The position numbers and the translations under genes were made by a program. From contig OX442316.1 in the NCBI GenBank assembly GCA_949358305.1, positions 18,042,001 to 18,106,000 on the forward strand: DNA of 64,000 nucleotides, given 5' to 3'. Each line of letters starts with the position of its first letter. Positions within the stretch are counted from its first letter, which is position 1. Shown piece by piece: positions 62,981 to 64,000 of this stretch. The notes under the pieces are model-generated. The model did not search any database. It worked only from the letters and a program-made list of their open reading frames with translations, and was not told the origin of the DNA. The stretch is from Strigamia acuminata (lineage: Eukaryota; Arthropoda; Chilopoda; Geophilomorpha; Linotaeniidae).

Positions 62981-64000
62981 GTATCCTAAACAGTACTGTG
63001 CAGTAAAATCTGTTTGTTTTCCGGAATTTTTATGGGAATTTCCGGTATTATTTTGAATCAAATTCGTTTCCTGCTCTTTTTCTTGTGTTGTGTCATTTTG
63101 ACACATTTATTTTATTGTGTTTACATTGTCACCTTGATCCAATCGTGTATTTGGGTCAACTCCTATTTGAGGACATCACCACTAGGTGATGTGTGTGTTT
63201 GAACGTTCATTCATTGTCCAGCGTGCAGATTAAACCTCCGTTATTGTTTTAAACCGACTCGTAATTATTCAAATATTCATCACGTTTAACGGTATAATTT
63301 TTTACTTTACCTATTTAATTACTTGGTTTGTGCTCAATTTAATTTAACTCTGTTTGAATAGATTTCCGTCTTAATTGTCACTTAACCATTGTTCTTTCTT
63401 GCCCAATATAAGTCCCTCGTGGCATTCAATTACAATCAATAGAACCCAGGATCGCTGGTTAATATTAATAACAGAGTTTTTAGGTAAAATTCTAGGAACG
63501 CAGCAAGACGCATGGTTTATTAATGGTTCAGTGCCACAATGCAAACAATTACACGATGCTTCGAGGGGGAGTAAAGGAAATCACAAACAATAAAACTGAA
63601 AACTGATGGTGTGTACAGACATGTTTTTTCACTTGATAAGAAAGAGTTCCTCTCGGCCTGGCTGAGTTATTTTTCTCTTTTACAAATTTCACTCGCTGCA
63701 AGAGAAATCCTTTTTTTTCTTTCACTCGCATTCTGCACTGAATCAGCCGTCGCTTCTTTTTCTTTCGTGTGAAAAACACGTTTGTAGTTCACTCATTGTT
63801 CACTTCCACCTTGCTCACACTTTCTTCTCTCTCAGGGGTCCGGACTAGATTTCAGGGACCATCAAGACCTGACAGAGGAATAAAAAAACAATGAGAATCG
63901 TTTTTTTTGCGAACAGATTTATTGCAAAGCTGTTGGATGTGAAATGGGATTGCAGCAGCAGACTGGTGCAATGTCGTCTCGGTTTAATTGGCAGCGTATT
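62981..64000. other. Host flank without a supported gene
   Basis: AT-rich. A strong 3' splice-site-like sequence (cactttcttctctctcag, ending at about 63836) is followed by a 50-base GC-richer segment and aataaa, possibly a short last exon, on the + strand. No reading frame confirms it. Confidence 0.3.

Overview
The window is eukaryotic, most likely from an invertebrate animal (arthropod-like); I cannot place it more precisely. The evidence is AT-rich non-coding DNA with long low-complexity stretches, two Ty3/Gypsy-class LTR retrotransposons, a hAT-type miniature transposon and several satellite families. There is no operon, no ribosome-binding-site pattern and no recognisable host protein gene. 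All long open reading frames belong to retroelements or are open by accident inside tandem arrays.

Layout. Bases 1-26768 are a satellite-like domain made of a 17,105-bp unit present twice in tandem (copy 1 ends at 9663, copy 2 is 9664-26768). Within each unit, 1.68-kb repeats run head to tail into an array of 56-bp units. Each 56-bp unit carries a 30-base hairpin. The array leads to a core of three long stem-loops with a 553-bp period, and then everything repeats in reverse complement. The result is a nested palindrome of about 9.6 kb. The two hairpin arrays are 24 and 12 hairpins long, and each is preceded by the same TATA-like sequence, so the two sides point at each other. Base changes in the hairpin stems are paired, or G-U compatible on one strand only.

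Bases 26638-35476 are the 3' two thirds of a Gypsy-type element (element 1, + strand). It has an integrase-bearing ORF cut at its 5' end by the duplication breakpoint, a second large ORF with a DnaJ-like zinc motif, a long untranslated region, a polypurine tract and a 673-bp 3' LTR. The stretch 37417-41161 is bounded by a 14-bp inverted repeat and packed with unrelated short tandem arrays. Bases 41264-46625 are two diverged copies of one non-coding segment. A 313-bp hAT MITE with a perfect 8-bp target duplication sits in the second copy only.

Bases 50261-62976 are a complete, very young Ty3/Gypsy element on the - strand (element 2, 12.7 kb). Its LTRs of 996 and 997 bp differ by one G, and it is flanked by a 4-bp target duplication. 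In transcription order it carries: LTR, primer-binding site, gag with an SR-like domain and a zinc knuckle, a -1 frameshift signal (two slippery heptamers plus stem-loop), pol (protease, RT, RNase H, integrase), three small hairpins, a 986-aa third ORF of unknown function, polypurine tract and LTR. Both retroelements carry a 930-990 aa non-envelope ORF between pol and the 3' LTR, the most interesting shared feature of the two. The remaining stretches (35.5-37.4 kb, 46.6-50.3 kb, 63-64 kb) show no supported gene beyond one weak candidate for a small secreted peptide.
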